Positions 15,482 to 24,106 of a stretch of 64,000 nucleotides of DNA are shown here, in pieces. Positions within the stretch are counted from its first letter, which is position 1, and each line of letters opens with the position of its first letter. The DNA comes from Chersky-840 sp963794615 (GTDB lineage: Bacteria; Actinomycetota; Acidimicrobiia; Acidimicrobiales; UBA8190). The notes beneath the pieces were generated by a model. It did no database searches. It saw only the letters and a program-made list of their open reading frames with translations, and was not told the DNA's origin. A program made the translations under genes and the position numbers. Where the stretch lies: the NCBI GenBank assembly GCA_963794615.1, contig CAWCEP010000006.1:682001-746000 (forward strand). Reading direction: 5' to 3'.

Positions 15482-16832
15482 GGGCGGCCTCCACCGCCCG
15501 GTGGAACGTCGGGTAGGCGTAGATCATGCGCCGGAGCTGCGCCACCGGGACCTCGGCGTGGATGGCGAGGGTGAGGAGGCCGAGCACCTCACCGCCGGTG
15601 GGCCCGGCCGAGGTCGCCCCCACCAGCACGCCCCGGCCGGTGTCCTCCACGAGCTTGATGAACCCGTCGTTCCCGGCCTTGTGGATCCATCCCCGCGTCG
15701 AGCGCGGGACGGGGTAGTACCCGACGCGCACGTCGAGGCCCTCGTGGCGCGCCGCGGCCTCGCTCATGCCCACCGAGCCGATCTCGGGATCGGTGAAGGT
15801 CACCCGGGGCAGGGCCCGGTAGTCGGCGGGGGCGGGATCGTGGCCGAGGATGTCCTCGACGCAGATGGCGGCCTGGTACATCGAGACGTGGGTGAACGCC
15901 CCCACCCCGGTGACGTCGCCGACGGCCCACACGCCGTCGGTGACGCGCAGGTGGTCGTCGACGGCCAGGCCCGTCGCCCTGTCGTCGACACCGATGCTCG
16001 TCGCGTTGATGGCGGCGAGGTCGGGGTGCCGACCGGTGGCGACGAGCAGCCGCTCGCCGGTGACGGGCCCGGCCCCGTCGAGCTCGAGCACGAACCGGTC
16101 GCCGTCGTGTCGGACCGCCGCGGTACGGGCCGAGGTGTGGACGGCCACGCCGTCGCGACCGAGCGTCTCGGCGACCAGCGCGCTCGACTCGGGCTCCTCG
16201 AGCGCCAGGAGCCGGGGAGCACCCTCGACGATCGACACCGCGGTGCCGAAACGGGCGAACACCTGACCCAGCTCGACGCCGACGGAGCCGCCCCCGAGCA
16301 CCACGAGGGACGCGGGGACGGTCTCGGTCTCGACGGCGTGGCGGTTGGTCCAGTACCGGTCCGCGAGCGCGGCCAGTCCCGGGATCGGCGGCGCCCACGC
16401 CTTGGCGCCCGTGGCGACGACGACGGCGCGCCTCGCCTCGTAGGCGACGTCGCCCACCACCACACGCCGGGGGCCGTCGAGACGCCCCCAGCCGCGCACG
16501 AACCGCCCGCCCTTGCCGACGAACCGGTCGACGGCCACCGTGTCGTCCCAATTGTCGGTGGCCTCGTCGCGGATGCGCCGCGCCACCGGTGCCCAGTCGG
16601 GGGTGACCGTCGACGACCCGGCCATGCCGGGGACGCGCCGCGCCTCGGCGAGCAGGTTGGCGGCCCGGATCATCATCTTCGACGGGACGCACCCCCAGTA
16701 CGGGCACTCGCCACCGAGGAGATTGCCCTCGATCCCCACCACGTCGAGCCCGGCCTCGGCCAGGCGTCCGGCGACCTCCTCGCCGCCGGGCCCCAGCCCG
16801 AGGACCACCACGTCGACCTGCGACCGTTCCAC
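15462..16832 (-). CDS. Pyridine nucleotide-disulfide oxidoreductase (dihydrolipoamide/mercuric reductase type)
   Basis: The 456-residue flavoprotein has the FAD motif VVVLGLGPGGEEVAGRLAEAG, the redox disulfide GGECPYWGCVPSK (C-x4-C), the NAD(P)H motif VVLGGGSVGVELGQVF and the second FAD motif GVWAVGDVTG. The C-terminal dimer domain ends YPTFHRAVEAAL, containing the catalytic His of the family. It passes electrons from NAD(P)H via FAD to a disulfide or related acceptor. No lipoyl enzyme or merR is nearby, so the acceptor is unknown; a mycothione or soluble-disulfide substrate is possible. Confidence 0.85.
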   Translation of the reverse strand: MERSQVDVVVLGLGPGGEEVAGRLAEAGLDVVGIEGNLLGGECPYWGCVPSKMMIRAANLLAEARRVPGMAGSSTVTPDWAPVARRIRDEATDNWDDTVAVDRFVGKGGRFVRGWGRLDGPRRVVVGDVAYEARRAVVVATGAKAWAPPIPGLAALADRYWTNRHAVETETVPASLVVLGGGSVGVELGQVFARFGTAVSIVEGAPRLLALEEPESSALVAETLGRDGVAVHTSARTAAVRHDGDRFVLELDGAGPVTGERLLVATGRHPDLAAINATSIGVDDRATGLAVDDHLRVTDGVWAVGDVTGVGAFTHVSMYQAAICVEDILGHDPAPADYRALPRVTFTDPEIGSVGMSEAAARHEGLDVRVGYYPVPRSTRGWIHKAGNDGFIKLVEDTGRGVLVGATSAGPTGGEVLGLLTLAIHAEVPVAQLRRMIYAYPTFHRAVEAALTDLVS

Positions 16833-16949
16833 GCATCGAACCTACCGTCCGTCGCCGTGGCGGGCGGGGGACGGCCAGGTCCGACCGGCACGTGACCAGG
16901 GCCGTTCGCCTCTAGGCGCCGTTCGGGGTACGGGGCACAATTGACAGCT

Positions 16950-17363
16950 GTGCTGACGGACGCGGAGGGGCTCGAGGTCCTCGTCGCGGAACAGTGCCTG
17001 GCGCTGCTGGCGCGGTCGAATCTGGGCCGGATCGCGGTCACCATCGGGGCCGTCCCCGCCATCTTCCCGGTCCACTACCGCCTGCTCGAGGGTCAGATCG
17101 TCTTCAGCACGGGCGACGGAACCAAGCTCCACACGGCGTCGGCGAACACCGTCGTGGCCTTCGAGGTCGACGAGGTGAACCCGGCGTGGACATCGGGATG
17201 GAGCGTGCTGGTGGTGGGGGTGGCCCGCGAGCTCCGGGACGACACCGCCATCGCCCTGGCGCTCGATCCGGTCCCCAACCGGTGGGAGCCCGACGTCGGT
17301 GCCCATGTGATCTCGATCCTGCCCGCCATCGTGTCGGGCCGGCGTTTCGGCCCCGCCGCCTAG
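16950..17363 (+). CDS. Pyridoxamine 5'-phosphate oxidase-like flavin-binding protein
   Basis: The 137-residue split-barrel protein has the pattern LARSNLGRIAVT, PAIFPVHYRL, QIVFSTGDGTKLHTA and SVLVVGVARE that marks the PPOX/FMN-binding family. Actinobacterial members bind F420 or FMN and reduce small molecules. GTG at 16950 is preferred over TTG at 16941, because CACAAT at 16936-16941 fits a -10 box eight bases before it, as in other leaderless genes of this window. It is convergent with the SDR and overlaps it by four bases. Confidence 0.7.
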   Translation: MLTDAEGLEVLVAEQCLALLARSNLGRIAVTIGAVPAIFPVHYRLLEGQIVFSTGDGTKLHTASANTVVAFEVDEVNPAWTSGWSVLVVGVARELRDDTAIALALDPVPNRWEPDVGAHVISILPAIVSGRRFGPAA

Positions 17364-18154
17364 GGAGTCGCCGTCTCCTTGGCGTGACCGAGGCTCACCA
17401 TCAGGTCGATCCAGCCCTGCAGGTCGCCGTTCTTGATGTCCACGTGCGCTTTCAGCTCGGCGGGGACGAAGAACTCGACGCCGTCGGTCTCGAGCGCGTC
17501 GACGATGCCCGCCGCGCACTCCTCGGCGGTGGCGAACTCGGCACCGGGCAGGCCCGGGAGCTCACCGGGCTGGGGGACCCAGATCTCGGTGGCGATGGCA
17601 CCGGGCTGGATGAGCTTCACCTCGATGGGGGTGTCGGCGAGGTCCATCGCCGCGACCTCGGTCCAGCCCGTCATGGCGAACTTCGCTGCGCAGTACGCCG
17701 ACTCGTGCACGATCCCGAACCGTCCCCCGCCGCTGGCGACGTTGACGATCGTCCCCGAGCCGCGCTCGAGCATCAGCGGCAGCACCGCCAGGTTCATGCG
17801 GATGGGCGACATGAAGTTGGTTCGCATCACCACCTCGAGGTCCTCGGCGGTGTGATCCGTCACCACCTTGCGTTTGCCGAGGGCCGCGTTGTTCACCAGG
17901 CAGTCGAGCCCACCGAAGGCGTCCCACGCAGCGTGGACGAGGTGCACCGCGGCATCGACGTCGGACAGGTCGACGACCCACAGACGCGACCCGGGCGCGT
18001 GCTCGCGACACCGCGCCAGCGTCTCCTCGAGACGATCCGCCCGGCGTGCCGCGATGCCGACGGTGGCGCCGCGCGCCGCCAACAGGGGAGCCAGCGCTCG
18101 GCCGATCCCCGACGACGCCCCCGTCACGAGGATGTGCGCGCCGTCGATTCTCAT
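17360..18154 (-). CDS. Short-chain dehydrogenase/reductase
   Basis: The 264-residue SDR has the nucleotide-binding TGASSGIGRALAPLLA, the stabilising CLVNNAALG, a catalytic Ser in VNVASGGGRFG and the YCAAK dyad (Tyr-x3-Lys). It oxidises or reduces an alcohol/ketone using NAD(P). AARRADRL after the second strand suggests NADP preference. It resembles the second SDR at 28416 in layout (RLWVVDLSDV / RLWVADLADV), so the two are probably paralogues. Substrate unknown. Confidence 0.85.
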   Translation of the reverse strand: MRIDGAHILVTGASSGIGRALAPLLAARGATVGIAARRADRLEETLARCREHAPGSRLWVVDLSDVDAAVHLVHAAWDAFGGLDCLVNNAALGKRKVVTDHTAEDLEVVMRTNFMSPIRMNLAVLPLMLERGSGTIVNVASGGGRFGIVHESAYCAAKFAMTGWTEVAAMDLADTPIEVKLIQPGAIATEIWVPQPGELPGLPGAEFATAEECAAGIVDALETDGVEFFVPAELKAHVDIKNGDLQGWIDLMVSLGHAKETATP

Positions 18155-18232
18155 GGCCCGCCGCCGGGCCGGTGCCGTTCGTGACGTGGAGGTGCCATGT
18201 CGTGCACGAGCCCTCGACGAGCTCGTGGACCG

Positions 18233-18766
18233 CTACCGCTTGCGGGCGGTCGCCTTCTTGGCGGTGCGACGGACCGGCGTCTTCTTGGCAGTGGTGCGAC
18301 GAGCCGGCGCCTTCTTGGCCGGGGCACGACGCGTGACGGCCTTGCGGGCGGGAGCCCGCTTCTTGGCGGTCTTGCGCGCCGGCGCTGCCCGTGTGGCACG
18401 CGGGGCGGCAGCGGCAACGGTCTTGCCTGCGGCGCGCACGGCGTCGTCACTGGTGGGGAACGCACCACGCTTCAGTCGCGGTGCAGTCGCCGGGGCCATC
18501 ACCGCGTCCTTGAACGCCTTCACCGGAGTGATGCGCGCCTTCTTGGACGCCTTGATACGGATCGCTTCCCCTGTGGCTGGGTTGCGGCCCATACGGGCGG
18601 GGCGATTGACCTTGACGAACTTGGCGAAACCGGTGATCGCCACCGGCTCCCCCTGAGACACGACTGCGGTCACGACGTCGGTGAAGCCTTCGAGGACTGT
18701 GGATACCGTCTTGAGGTCCACATCCGCGTGCACGGCCACCGCTTTGGCAAGCTCTCGTTTGTTCAT
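18233..18766 (-). CDS. HU-type nucleoid protein with histone H1-like basic tail
   Basis: Residues 1-93 form an HU domain (MNKRELAKAVAVHADV, VAITGFAKFVKVNRPARMGRNPATGE, with the DNA-intercalating R-N-P). Residues 105-177 are a Lys/Ala/Arg-rich tail with AKK and PARK repeats, as in the actinobacterial HupB/HupS proteins that compact DNA and bind RNA. At 177 residues it is shorter than mycobacterial HupB (about 214). The start ATG lacks a Shine-Dalgarno sequence and is preceded by CACAAT eight bases upstream, suggesting a leaderless mRNA. Confidence 0.9.
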   Translation of the reverse strand: MNKRELAKAVAVHADVDLKTVSTVLEGFTDVVTAVVSQGEPVAITGFAKFVKVNRPARMGRNPATGEAIRIKASKKARITPVKAFKDAVMAPATAPRLKRGAFPTSDDAVRAAGKTVAAAAPRATRAAPARKTAKKRAPARKAVTRRAPAKKAPARRTTAKKTPVRRTAKKATARKR

Positions 18767-18837
18767 GGGGGCCTATTGTGGTCGACGCGCAGGGCAACGC
18801 GCCAAGCGAAGCCCGGTTTTTTTGAGTTTTTTTCGAC
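18767..18837 (-). promoter_or_regulatory. Promoter region of the HU gene with two A7 tracts
   Basis: On the minus strand, two phased A7 runs (GTCGAAAAAAACTCAAAAAAACC) lie about 40-60 bases upstream of the HU start, and a CACAAT box ends eight bases before the ATG. In DNA this GC-rich such tracts stand out and would bend the helix or act as an UP element. The tracts also sit right behind the stop of the upstream surface-protein gene. Confidence 0.4.
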
Positions 18838-21800
18838 TCAGCGCCCCAAGATCCATCGGCCTGTGCGTGTCGCGTGCTTCACCATCGCGGCGCCGAACAC
18901 CGCAAAATGGGTGCCGGTGTGGCGTGGTCGCGCCGCCGCATGTGCCGCTTGTGTCGACGCGTCGCCGCCTGCACCGTCGCCAGTGAGGGCACGCCGCAGT
19001 CGCCATCCCACCCCGGCCCGGGCCACCGTGACGAGCACGCGGCGCGGCGTGCTCACGAGCACCAGGAGCACCACACCGAGAACCACGAGCAGCGCGCCGA
19101 TCAGAGCCGTTCCCGTGATGCCCCCGCCCGGGCCCGTGAAGGCCAGCTCGCCGCTCGAGACCCTAGGCGTTGAGGTTCCCCCCGAACCGGATGTGCCTCC
19201 CGACCCCGCGCCCGTGGCCACGTTGGCGCTCGTCGTCGTGGTGGGGGGACGGGTCGTGGTGGTGGTGGCCGCGCTCGTTGTCGTCGTCGATGCTGCGCTG
19301 GTCGTGGTTGTGGACGCAATTGTCGTCGTCGTCGTGGTGGGTGCGGTCGTCGTGGTGGGTGCGGTCGTCGTGGTGGGCGGCACCGTGGCGGTGGTGGTGG
19401 TGACCGATCCCACCGTCGTCGACGTGGAGGTCGACGCCGAGGATGTCGTCGTGGTGGTGGTGGTCGGGTCCGACAGGGACAGGATCAGGCCGGCGCCCGA
19501 CCCGTCCGACCCCACCGCGAAGCACGCCGCGGTGGAGGGGCACGTCATGTCCGCCACCGTCGCCGTCACCGCCGGGACCACCTGGGGAGTCCAGGTCGTG
19601 CCCCCGTCCCCGGAGCCGAAGATCTCGCCCCCGCCCGGGGTCGGCGTCGACGTCGCTGCGTCGCGGAGCGTGCCGCCGACACTCGCCCCGGTGACGGAAT
19701 CGGGGGCGGTCGCGCCCCGGAGCTCGGTGGCGAATCCGGCCCGGCGCTGGGCCCCGACGGCGATGGTGCCGGCGCGACGGGCCGCGGCGTTGTGCTTGCT
19801 CGGACCCGACGCCGGCGGGTGCCCCGGGGAGGAGATTGCCGAGGTGGCGAACCCGGTGATGACCACACCCGAGCCTCCCCCACCCGGGGAGAAGGGGGGC
19901 TGGCCCGACGCGAAGCAGATCGTGGTGGTGGGGACGCAGGCGACGCTGTCGAGGGGCCCGGCGCTCGACGGAAAGCCGACCGGTCGCCAGGTGGCGCCCC
20001 CGTCCGCGCTGGAGAGCGCCACCGGGCCGATGCCGGAGAGCCCGACGCCGACCGCCAGGCACGAGGTGGCGGAGCGGCAGGTCACGGCGTCGAGTTCGGT
20101 CGCCTGCGCCGGCACGACCTGGGACACCCACGTCGTGCCGCCGTTGCCGGTGGTGAGGATCACGGCGGACTGGGATTGCACCGTCAGCAAATTGCCGATG
20201 CCGACCGCCACGCAGACGCCGGTGGTGGGGCACGACACCGACGTGAGGATCCCGGTGTTGGAGGGGATGGCGTCGGCGGTCCAGGTGGCACCCCCGTTGC
20301 TGGTGCTGAGGGCGACGCCCGATGCGGTGTCGGGGTCGGCCCCCACGGCGACGCACGACGTCGCCGTGGGGCAGTCCAGCCCGAAGACCGGCCCCGTCCC
20401 GGCCGGGATGGTCTGCGGCGTCCACGTCGTCCCCCCGTCGGTGGTGGCGAGGATGGCACCGTCGAGGGCGGACTGGGCGGCGTTGACGGTCGCCCCCGCG
20501 GCGTAGCAGGCCGTCGCCGAGGTGCACTCCAGGCTCTCGAGGATGCTGAGACCCGGAGGCGCCGCCTTCGCCGTCCACGTGGCACCCCCGTCGGCGCTGG
20601 CTTCGATCACGGGGCCGTCGGACTCGATGCCCAATGCGAAGCAATTCGAGGCTGTCGGGCAGCTGACGTCGCCGAACGGCCCCGTGCCCGCCGGCAGGCG
20701 GCCCGCCGTCCACGTCGAGCCCCCGTTGGTGGTGGTCAGGACGTCGCCCAACCCGAAGTCGTTGGCCCCGGTCGTGACGCATGCCGTGGCCGAGGAACAG
20801 TCGATGGCGTCGAGCTCAGCGGCGCTCGACGGGACGGTGCGGGCGGTCCAGGTGGTGCCGTTGGTGGTGCCCAGCGCCACGGCGGTCACGAAATCTGCCC
20901 CGACGCCGACCGAGGTGCAGGTGGTGGCGGTGCCACAGCTGACGCCGACGAGGTAGCCGGCCGAGCCCGGAGCGGTGTCGGCCTTCCAGGTCTTGCCACC
21001 GTTGGCGGAGGAGACGATCTCGGCCGCGCTGCTGTCCGCGTTGGATCCCACCGCCACGCAGAACGTCGTCGTCGGGCACGACACCCCCGACAGGTCCCCG
21101 GCGCTGTTGGGCGTGTTGGGGCTGGTCCATGCGACCCCGCCGTCGGCGGTGGCGATGATCGTGGCCGTGTCCCCCGCCACGTCGGTGCCCACCCCGATGC
21201 ACGACGTGGCGCTCGAGCACGACACCGCCTCGATGACCCCGGTGTCGTCGGGCACCGTCTGGTCCACCCACGTCGTGCCCCCGTCGTGGCTGGTGAGGAC
21301 GACGCCGTCCTGCTCCTGCTGGTCGCCGCCCACCGCCACGCACGCGGTGGCGGTGGGACAGCTCACGCCGAACAGGGGCCCCGCCACCGCCGGGGCGGTC
21401 TGGTTCACCCACGTCGTGCCCCCGTCGGCGGAGGTGGCGATGACCGCGGTGGTGAAGCTGGGGTCGCCGCCCACCGCCACGCAGAAGGTGGTGGTGGGGC
21501 AGCTGACCGCGGAGAGCGGCCCCGCCGTCGCCGGGGGGCTCTGGGTGGTCCACGTCGCGCCCCCGTCGGTGCTCTTCACGATCTGGGCGCCCGTACCCAC
21601 GTCGGTGCCCCCGACGGCGACGCAGTCGGTGGCGTCCGGGCACGACACGCCGTCGAGCAATCCGACCGGGGCCGTGTAGGACGCGCTCACCTGCCACCCC
21701 GTCGAGGCCGCCCCCGCCAGCGTGGTGGCGAGCATGCCGGCTCCCACCGCGATCACCATGGCCCCAACCACTTGGCCAATGAGCCGGTAGCGGGGGACCC

Positions 21801-21855
21801 GGCTCGTTGACGGCGCGTCCATGCCGGTCCGAGGTCGAAGCTGGAGTCGCTCCAT
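18838..21855 (-). CDS. Secreted repeat (BNR/Ycf48-like propeller) surface protein with LAFTG sorting signal
   Basis: The 1005-residue protein starts with a basic segment and membrane helix (LIGQVVGAMVIAVGAGMLATTLAGAAS) acting as a signal sequence. About 14 repeats of 40-50 residues follow, each with an SCPTATxCVAVG strand and an SxDGGxTW Asp-box, as in BNR and Ycf48-like propellers; the repeated Cys pair is notable. A Thr-rich linker of about 100 residues leads to ELAFTGPGGG, a hydrophobic helix and a basic tail, the layout of a class E sortase (LAxTG) cell-wall anchor. It is probably displayed on the cell surface. The start at 21855 was preferred over 22068 because only the later start places the signal helix near the N-terminus. 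Confidence 0.75.
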   Translation of the reverse strand: MERLQLRPRTGMDAPSTSRVPRYRLIGQVVGAMVIAVGAGMLATTLAGAASTGWQVSASYTAPVGLLDGVSCPDATDCVAVGGTDVGTGAQIVKSTDGGATWTTQSPPATAGPLSAVSCPTTTFCVAVGGDPSFTTAVIATSADGGTTWVNQTAPAVAGPLFGVSCPTATACVAVGGDQQEQDGVVLTSHDGGTTWVDQTVPDDTGVIEAVSCSSATSCIGVGTDVAGDTATIIATADGGVAWTSPNTPNSAGDLSGVSCPTTTFCVAVGSNADSSAAEIVSSANGGKTWKADTAPGSAGYLVGVSCGTATTCTSVGVGADFVTAVALGTTNGTTWTARTVPSSAAELDAIDCSSATACVTTGANDFGLGDVLTTTNGGSTWTAGRLPAGTGPFGDVSCPTASNCFALGIESDGPVIEASADGGATWTAKAAPPGLSILESLECTSATACYAAGATVNAAQSALDGAILATTDGGTTWTPQTIPAGTGPVFGLDCPTATSCVAVGADPDTASGVALSTSNGGATWTADAIPSNTGILTSVSCPTTGVCVAVGIGNLLTVQSQSAVILTTGNGGTTWVSQVVPAQATELDAVTCRSATSCLAVGVGLSGIGPVALSSADGGATWRPVGFPSSAGPLDSVACVPTTTICFASGQPPFSPGGGGSGVVITGFATSAISSPGHPPASGPSKHNAAARRAGTIAVGAQRRAGFATELRGATAPDSVTGASVGGTLRDAATSTPTPGGGEIFGSGDGGTTWTPQVVPAVTATVADMTCPSTAACFAVGSDGSGAGLILSLSDPTTTTTTTSSASTSTSTTVGSVTTTTATVPPTTTTAPTTTTAPTTTTTTIASTTTTSAASTTTTSAATTTTTRPPTTTTSANVATGAGSGGTSGSGGTSTPRVSSGELAFTGPGGGITGTALIGALLVVLGVVLLVLVSTPRRVLVTVARAGVGWRLRRALTGDGAGGDASTQAAHAAARPRHTGTHFAVFGAAMVKHATRTGRWILGR

Positions 21856-22043
21856 CGTCCCCACCCCCCCGGCGAACCCACTACGGGGGGTTGGCGCGGT
21901 GGCGGCACGATACCGGTGCTGGGCTGGACTTTCAATCGGACCGCCTCGCCGTGCCGGGCGCCCTCCATCGGCGGACGACGTCGCCGCCCGCTCGCATCCC
22001 CAGCCCCGGCCGTGAGCCGGGTCAAGGAGCCGGTCAAATGAGC

Positions 22044-22079
22044 GACCCAATGATGCGCTATGACCCAATGATGCGCCCT
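22044..22079 (+). repeat. 18-bp tandem duplication
   Basis: GACCCAATGATGCGC followed by three bases occurs twice in direct tandem (22044-22061 and 22062-22079), just past the end of the comB remnant. The units differ only in the last three bases. Confidence 0.6.
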
Positions 22080-22470
22080 ATGACGAAGCGAACGCTCCGT
22101 CGCGCCGCACGGGGACCGAGTGGTCGGCGTCGAGCTTCGTGGCCACATCGACGTCGGCGTCGTACCCGGCGTCGACGAGCTGGTGGGCGGAGCCGCACGA
22201 CCAGAGGACGGCCTCGACGGCCTCGGTGGCCTCGAACATCTCGGCCGTGGCGGCCGCCTCCACCGACAAGCGGCGGCCCGCCCTCCTCAGGTGACCGAGC
22301 ACGGCGCCGCCACCGAGGGCGTCTTCGAGGGCGGGACGTAAGGAGCCGGCGGGCCATCGCTCTCCGGCGGCCACGACGAGCGCGGGTCGCCCCACCGTGC
22401 CGTGAACGAGAGCACGTCCACCACCAGACACCGCACCGCCGGGCCCAGGCGCGCCGCCCGGCCCTCATCT
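22078..22470 (-). pseudogene. comB-like 2-phosphosulfolactate phosphatase remnant with internal deletion
   Basis: The 3' part reads RPALVVAAGERWPAGSLRPALED, GGGAVLGHL and SVPVRRDGAFA, matching the C-terminal half of ComB, the Mg-dependent phosphatase of sulfolactate synthesis. The 5' part, in a different frame, reads RCLVVDVLSFTA, the ComB N-terminal strand. The roughly 90 residues normally between them are absent and the frame changes at the join near 22395-22410. This looks like a real internal deletion, not a one-base error. Its 5' end runs into the tRNA-Phe gene. Confidence 0.6.
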
Positions 22471-22472
22471 CG

Positions 22473-22545
22473 TGGTCGGGACCGGCGTCGATCCGGTGAC
22501 CTCACGCTTTTCAGGCGCGCGCTCTACCAACTGAGCTACCCGACC
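22473..22545 (-). tRNA. tRNA-Phe (GAA)
   Basis: The minus strand folds as a complete cloverleaf: acceptor GGTCGGG paired with CCCGACC, D-arm GCTCAGTTGGTAGAGC, anticodon loop CTGAAAA with anticodon GAA, and T-arm ACCGGATCGACGCCGGT. The T-loop carries ATCGACG where TTCGAAT is usual. The 3' CCA is not encoded. Confidence 0.9.
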
Positions 22546-22574
22546 GCAGAACCAGGGACGGTAGTCCCGGGCGG

Positions 22575-22649
22575 CGGTCCTGACGGGATTTGAACCCGCG
22601 ACCTCCGGCTTGACAGGCCGGCGTGCACTCCAGACTGCACCACAGGACC
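22575..22649 (-). tRNA. tRNA-Asp (GTC)
   Basis: The minus strand gives acceptor GGTCCTG with CAGGACC, a D-arm, anticodon stem GGC-CTGTCAA-GCC with anticodon GTC, and T-loop TTCAAAT, with discriminator G. CCA is not encoded. It lies about 30 bases from each neighbouring tRNA, so the three are likely one transcript. Confidence 0.9.
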
Positions 22650-22675
22650 CCGGTCAGCGTCGCCCCACTTCGCTG

Positions 22676-22748
22676 CACCCCCAACGGGATTCGAACCCGT
22701 GTTACCGCCTTGAAAGGGCGGCGTCCTCGGCCACTAGACGATGGGGGC
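22676..22748 (-). tRNA. tRNA-Glu (TTC)
   Basis: The minus strand gives acceptor GCCCCCA paired with TGGGGGT, anticodon stem CCGCC-CTTTCAA-GGCGG with anticodon TTC, and T-arm ACGGGTTCGAATCCCGT, with discriminator G. It is first in the tRNA-Glu/Asp/Phe order of transcription. CCA is not encoded. Confidence 0.9.
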
Positions 22749-22756
22749 TGGACCGA

Positions 22757-24106
22757 TCAGGGCTTTGGCAGGTTACCAGGGTCACCCGCGGCGCTCAGGC
22801 GGTCGGGAAGATGCCAGGCCGAGCCGTCGGGGGTGTCGTTGATCTCGACCCCGAGGGCGACGAGCCCGTCCCGCAGCGCGTCGGCGTCGCCGAAGCGGCG
22901 TTCACGGCGCGCCGAGTCGCGTTGCGCCAGGGCGAGCTCGACGAACGGCGCGACGACGACGGCGGGGTCCCGGGCCCCGAGCGCGGCCAGCTCCCCGAGC
23001 CCGGCCACCATGGCCCGCAGGCTGGCGCGACCGCGGTCGAGGGCGTCGGACTGGAGTGTGTCTGCGCTCCACGCCCACAGCTCGTCGTCGAGGGCGAGGA
23101 TGGCCTCGACCATGGCGGCGACATCGGAAGCGTCCCGCCCGGCGCGGAACCGCTCCTCGAGTCGACGGATGGAGCCCAGCAGCGGGGGCCCGTCGTCGCG
23201 GCGCGCCGAAGGCGCGGCGCCGCCGTCGGGCGCGCCGGGCCGGACCGCCCCCGTTCCCGGGGCGCCTCCCGCCACCGTCTCGCCGGCGGGAGCCGACCCG
23301 GCGGCCAACTCGGCGGCGAGCTCGGCGAGGCGGCCCAGGGGGACCGCCTCTCCCGACTCGATCCGGATCGAGCGGCCCCCCGCCCGGACCGTGACCCCCC
23401 CGTGGCCGGCCACCTCGGCCCGCTCGGCGTCGAGGTCGATGCACAGGGCGGTGTGCTCGTCGACCCCGAGGACGAAGGCGCCGTCGGGGAGCTCGTGCTC
23501 GAGCTGGGCCAGGCGCTGCTCGCCGAGGTAGCAGAACCGGGTGTCGTGGGTGCCCCCCTCGGCGTTGTCGTAGTGGGGGATGAGCGCCACCCGGAGGCCG
23601 AGGGCGGCCGTGAGATCGAGCCCCGGCACCCAGCGGGGGTCCTCGCCCACCTTGTAGATCTCGTACACCGGTACCGTCGAGCACCCCAGGGTGAGCGCCG
23701 CCGCCGACGCGAAGGTGAGCGCGCCGCCGAGGGCGAGCTTCTCGGCCAGCAGCCCGGGCACCAGGGTGTCCTGCCACTGGCGCAACGCGTAGGTGGGGCT
23801 CCCGGGACCGGCGAAGACCAGCGGGGTGGCGGCGAGCTTGGCGATGGTGGCGTCACCGCCCGGACCGTCGAGGTCGACGGCCCGGCGCAGCCCGGCCACC
23901 TCGATGGCCGAGCCCACACTGTCGCGGAAGTACGTCACGGCTCGCGACGCGATCTCCGCGGCGTTGGTCTGGAAACCGAAGGGCGTGTCGAGGAGCAGCC
24001 CGGGGGCGGCGCCGGGCCCGAGCCGCTCCACCACGGACCGGTGCACCTTGACCATGGTCGGGGCCGTCTCGCCCGATCCCATGATCGTGAGCAGCCGCGG
24101 CGTCAC
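22757..24106 (-). CDS. S51/cyanophycinase-fold protein fused to a CysS C-terminal-like domain
   Basis: Residues 1-265 resemble the class I glutamine-amidotransferase-like fold of peptidase E/cyanophycinase (LTIMGSGETAPTM, DTPFGFQTNA, FAGPGSPTYAL, LGVDEHTALCI), with FASAAALTLG at the place of the nucleophile serine. After a Pro/Gly/Ala-rich linker, residues 325-449 resemble the C-terminal helical domain of cysteinyl-tRNA synthetase, ending RRFGDADALRDGLVALGVEINDTPDG, without any synthetase catalytic core. GTG at 24106 overlaps the DUF2017 stop (GTGA), so it is the last gene of the ctaA operon. The function of the fusion is unknown. Confidence 0.65.
   Translation of the reverse strand: MTPRLLTIMGSGETAPTMVKVHRSVVERLGPGAAPGLLLDTPFGFQTNAAEIASRAVTYFRDSVGSAIEVAGLRRAVDLDGPGGDATIAKLAATPLVFAGPGSPTYALRQWQDTLVPGLLAEKLALGGALTFASAAALTLGCSTVPVYEIYKVGEDPRWVPGLDLTAALGLRVALIPHYDNAEGGTHDTRFCYLGEQRLAQLEHELPDGAFVLGVDEHTALCIDLDAERAEVAGHGGVTVRAGGRSIRIESGEAVPLGRLAELAAELAAGSAPAGETVAGGAPGTGAVRPGAPDGGAAPSARRDDGPPLLGSIRRLEERFRAGRDASDVAAMVEAILALDDELWAWSADTLQSDALDRGRASLRAMVAGLGELAALGARDPAVVVAPFVELALAQRDSARRERRFGDADALRDGLVALGVEINDTPDGSAWHLPDRLSAAGDPGNLPKP

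Noticed and set aside
15417..16895. 492-codon plus-strand open frame
   Set aside because: It is an antisense shadow of the flavin disulfide reductase, with Gly/Arg/Asp-rich text and no domain.
19200..19480. Dense short repeats that could look like a CRISPR or satellite array
   Set aside because: They are ACC/ACG-type codons of the Thr-rich linker in the surface protein; there are no regular spacers and no cas genes.
18197..20506. 769-codon plus-strand open frame
   Set aside because: It is antisense to the HU and surface-protein genes; its length comes from high GC and the repeat structure of the true gene.
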